The notes beneath the pieces are model-generated. The model worked only from the letters and a program-made list of their open reading frames with translations. It did not search any database and was not told where the DNA came from. This document shows, in pieces, positions 13,482-15,089 of a stretch of 15,089 bases of DNA. The position numbers and the translations under genes are program-made. Positions within the stretch are counted from its first letter, which is position 1. Each line of letters begins with the position of its first letter. The stretch is from Flavobacteriales bacterium UBA4474 (lineage in GTDB: Bacteria > Bacteroidota > Bacteroidia > Flavobacteriales_D > Sanyastnellaceae): NCBI GenBank assembly GCA_002389295.1, contig DGOE01000182.1:1-15089 (forward strand), given 5' to 3'.

Positions 13482-14717
13482 ATGTCCGAGGATCATGACG
13501 TCAATTTTCCGCCGGCGGGTGCAGGCCGGCTGCACCCCGAGCAGACGGCCGATGGTTCCATGACACTGCAGTCCGATCGGTTCGGTCAAGCCTACCACAG
13601 CCGACACGGAGCGCGGACCGAGTCCCTCCATGTCTTCCTGGGCGCAGGGTGGGAACATAAGCTGAATCTGATGTCACCCGCTGCGCCGCTGCGCATTCTG
13701 GAAATGGGACTGGGCACGGGTCTCAATGCCCTGTTGACCCTTGCGGCATGGCGGTCACTTCCAGAAGGACGTCGCCCCGCCTTGACCTATGTGGCACTGG
13801 AGCCCCATCCCGTGCCACCGGAAATGCTCCGAAAATTGAATACCGCGCAGGATGCGGGAGTGTCGCCCAAAGATGCGGACGCCTTGCACGCCCGCCCCGA
13901 CGCGGGAAGACACGACGTCCGCTGGGGCGAAGGTGCCCGCCTGATCCGGTTGCAGCAAACTTGGCAGGAATACGCACCCTCGACCGACCAGCAGTTCGAC
14001 CTCATTTATTTCGACGCCTTCGCCCCCGACAGCCAACCCGAGTTGTGGACAGAAGAACGGCTCCGGGAGGCGCATGAACTGCTGGCCCCGGACGGGATTC
14101 TCGTGACTTACTGCTCGAAAGGAGACGTCAGAAGGGCCATGAAGGCCGCAGGGTTGAACGTGGAAAAGCTGCCCGGCCCCCCGGGGAAAAGGGAGATGTT
14201 GAGGGCGACCCGACCCGACGTCGACAGCGCGGTGCCGCGGAGGTTCAATGTGCGCGTCTACTTTTTTCTCGTTTCCGAGGGGGACGCTGCAGGAAAAAGA
14301 CAGGTGCTGTTGAGCGATGAGATCTTGGCAGGAAAGCACTGTACCAAGTGGCCCGGAGGTGGACTCGAATTCGGTGAAGGACCCCGAGATTGCGCCTTGC
14401 GGGAGGCCCGAGAGGAATTGGGACAAGACATCGAACTGGGTCCGCTCGTGCATGCCACAGGCGGGTTTGTTCGGTCGGCCTGGCGCCGTGAAGAGCAGGT
14501 GCTGTGTCATTACTATTTCGCGCGGTTGGAGGGGCCTGTCACCTTCAGGGTGACCGATGAACCTTTCGATTTCGACGGTGGCAGTGTCCAGTCTTTCCGC
14601 TGGGTGCCGTTGGACGACTTCGATCCTGGTCAATTGACCTTTGCCACCGACCGAGAAGCCATGGGAGCGTTGATGGAGGGCAAGGGGTTCAGCGGATGGG
14701 CGACAGGGCACCATTGA
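13482..14717 (+). CDS. mnmD: MnmD tRNA methyltransferase fused to a C-terminal Nudix hydrolase
   Basis: A 411-residue two-domain protein. Residues ~1-244 are MnmD: TADGSMTLQSDRFGQAYHS (22-40), GARTESLHVF (43-52), the SAM-binding motif ILEMGLGTGLNALLT (72-86), FDAFAPDSQPELW (177-189), YCSKGDVRRAMKAAG and GPPGKREMLRA (232-242). MnmD uses SAM to complete the 5-methylaminomethyl group on wobble uridine 34 of certain tRNAs, the job of the C-terminal half of E. coli MnmC (there the methyltransferase half is in fact N-terminal), without the FAD oxidase domain. After a short linker, residues ~253-411 form a Nudix hydrolase with a near-perfect Nudix box at 293-315: Gly293, Glu299, REAREELG (307-314). 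The MnmD part ends where stand-alone MnmD proteins usually end, so the fusion joins two complete domains. The Nudix substrate is unknown. Its last 29 bases overlap the converging gene. Confidence 0.93.
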   Translation: MSEDHDVNFPPAGAGRLHPEQTADGSMTLQSDRFGQAYHSRHGARTESLHVFLGAGWEHKLNLMSPAAPLRILEMGLGTGLNALLTLAAWRSLPEGRRPALTYVALEPHPVPPEMLRKLNTAQDAGVSPKDADALHARPDAGRHDVRWGEGARLIRLQQTWQEYAPSTDQQFDLIYFDAFAPDSQPELWTEERLREAHELLAPDGILVTYCSKGDVRRAMKAAGLNVEKLPGPPGKREMLRATRPDVDSAVPRRFNVRVYFFLVSEGDAAGKRQVLLSDEILAGKHCTKWPGGGLEFGEGPRDCALREAREELGQDIELGPLVHATGGFVRSAWRREEQVLCHYYFARLEGPVTFRVTDEPFDFDGGSVQSFRWVPLDDFDPGQLTFATDREAMGALMEGKGFSGWATGHH

Positions 14718-15089
14718 CCCCCAAGCCAAACAAGGCGAAATCGTAGCGCACCGGATCGACAGGGTCCAACCACCGCAAGGCCTGGGTTACTTCCTCCACG
14801 GCGCGCCAATCGTTGGCTGTGCGCTTCAAGAGCCCCAAAGCCCTGGACACCCCGGCCGTATGAACGTCGAGCGGCAAACGCAACGCTGCGGGGTCAATCC
14901 CCGGCCACAGTCCGAAGTCCACACCGCGATGATTGGACCGCACCATCCAGCGGAGGTACATGCAAAGCCGCTTCGCCGCGCTCCCCTTGGCCGGGTCGGC
15001 GACATGTTTGACCGTTCGTTCCGGTGCCTCATCCGCAAAAAAGCGCGTTTTGAATCGGTTCAATGCCCAGCCCAGATCGGGAACTCCCG
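14689..15089 (-). CDS. TIGR02757/DUF2400 family protein, C-terminal part
   Basis: The visible 133 or so residues are the C-terminal part of a protein whose start lies beyond the window; the frame stays open to the last base (…GVPDLGWALNRFKTRFF), so the TTG at 15061-15063 is internal. The block PAKGSAAKRLCMYLRWMVR, then GVDFGLWPGIDP, LPLDVHTAGVSRALGLL, the NDWRAVEEVTQALRWLDP stretch and final RYDFALFGLG are characteristic of the TIGR02757 family, common in Bacteroidota. The helical LDVH / DP / YDFALFGLG pattern recalls helix-hairpin-helix DNA glycosylases, and a nucleic-acid role is sometimes suggested, but I know of no established activity. Stop TGA at 14691-14689 lies inside the mnmD gene, so the two genes converge with a 29-base overlap. 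Confidence 0.9.
   Translation of the reverse strand, partial: GVPDLGWALNRFKTRFFADEAPERTVKHVADPAKGSAAKRLCMYLRWMVRSNHRGVDFGLWPGIDPAALRLPLDVHTAGVSRALGLLKRTANDWRAVEEVTQALRWLDPVDPVRYDFALFGLGVNGALSPIR

Noticed and set aside
13755..14729. Long antisense open frame (324 codons) opposite mnmD-Nudix
   Set aside because: No recognisable domain, while the + strand carries complete MnmD and Nudix motifs.
1..15089. Mobile elements, CRISPR arrays, tRNA or rRNA genes, toxin-antitoxin or defence systems
   Set aside because: Reading both strands showed no transposase or integrase motifs, no regularly spaced repeats, no cloverleaf-like segments and no defence-gene domains.

Overview
The window looks like an ordinary chromosomal stretch of a GC-rich member of the Bacteroidota, most likely a Flavobacteriales-type bacterium. 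Evidence: an M16 peptidase of Bacteroidota type, a secreted hydrolase with a degenerate type IX secretion (T9SS) C-terminal tail, a GlmM with the Bacteroidota-style GEGNGG loop, stand-alone-type MnmD, a TIGR02757-family protein, several proteins I know only as conserved Bacteroidota hypotheticals, and promoters of the TTG-N19-TAnnTTTG type. I see no mobile element, CRISPR array, tRNA or rRNA gene. Genes are densely packed and no gene-free stretch exceeds about 250 bases.

Layout. 1-2440 (+): the 3' end of an M16 peptidase, a secreted alpha/beta hydrolase, and a small secreted orphan closed by a strong terminator. 2681-3142 (+): a small secreted protein followed by a long hairpin terminator. 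3255-5862 (-): glmM, then a group I cysteine desulfurase that has its own promoter. 6043-12661 (+): eight tightly packed genes, most of them overlapping or nearly so: TPR protein, phosphosulfolactate synthase (ComA family), rhodanese, DUF368 membrane protein, aroE, a seven-segment membrane protein, murQ and a conserved acidic protein. 12669-13409 (-): an arsenate-reductase-like phosphatase carrying a lipoprotein signal. 13482-14717 (+): an MnmD methyltransferase fused to a Nudix hydrolase, overlapping tail to tail with the 3' end of a TIGR02757 protein (-).

How the genes may work together. Several serve envelope precursor supply: GlmM (amino-sugar phosphate), DUF368 (undecaprenyl-phosphate translocase family) and MurQ (MurNAc-6-phosphate recycling). 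A second thread is sulfur: cysteine desulfurase, rhodanese, a PEP/sulfite-condensing ComA homologue, and MnmD, which acts on the wobble uridine that is also thiolated. These functional links are inference from family knowledge and position.

Most unusual points: the MnmD-Nudix fusion, the apparently exported ArsC-like protein with an intact redox cysteine pair, the translational coupling of a ComA homologue to a rhodanese in a genome region lacking the rest of the coenzyme M pathway, and a repeated -7-like box exactly four bases before three start codons, which suggests leaderless mRNAs.
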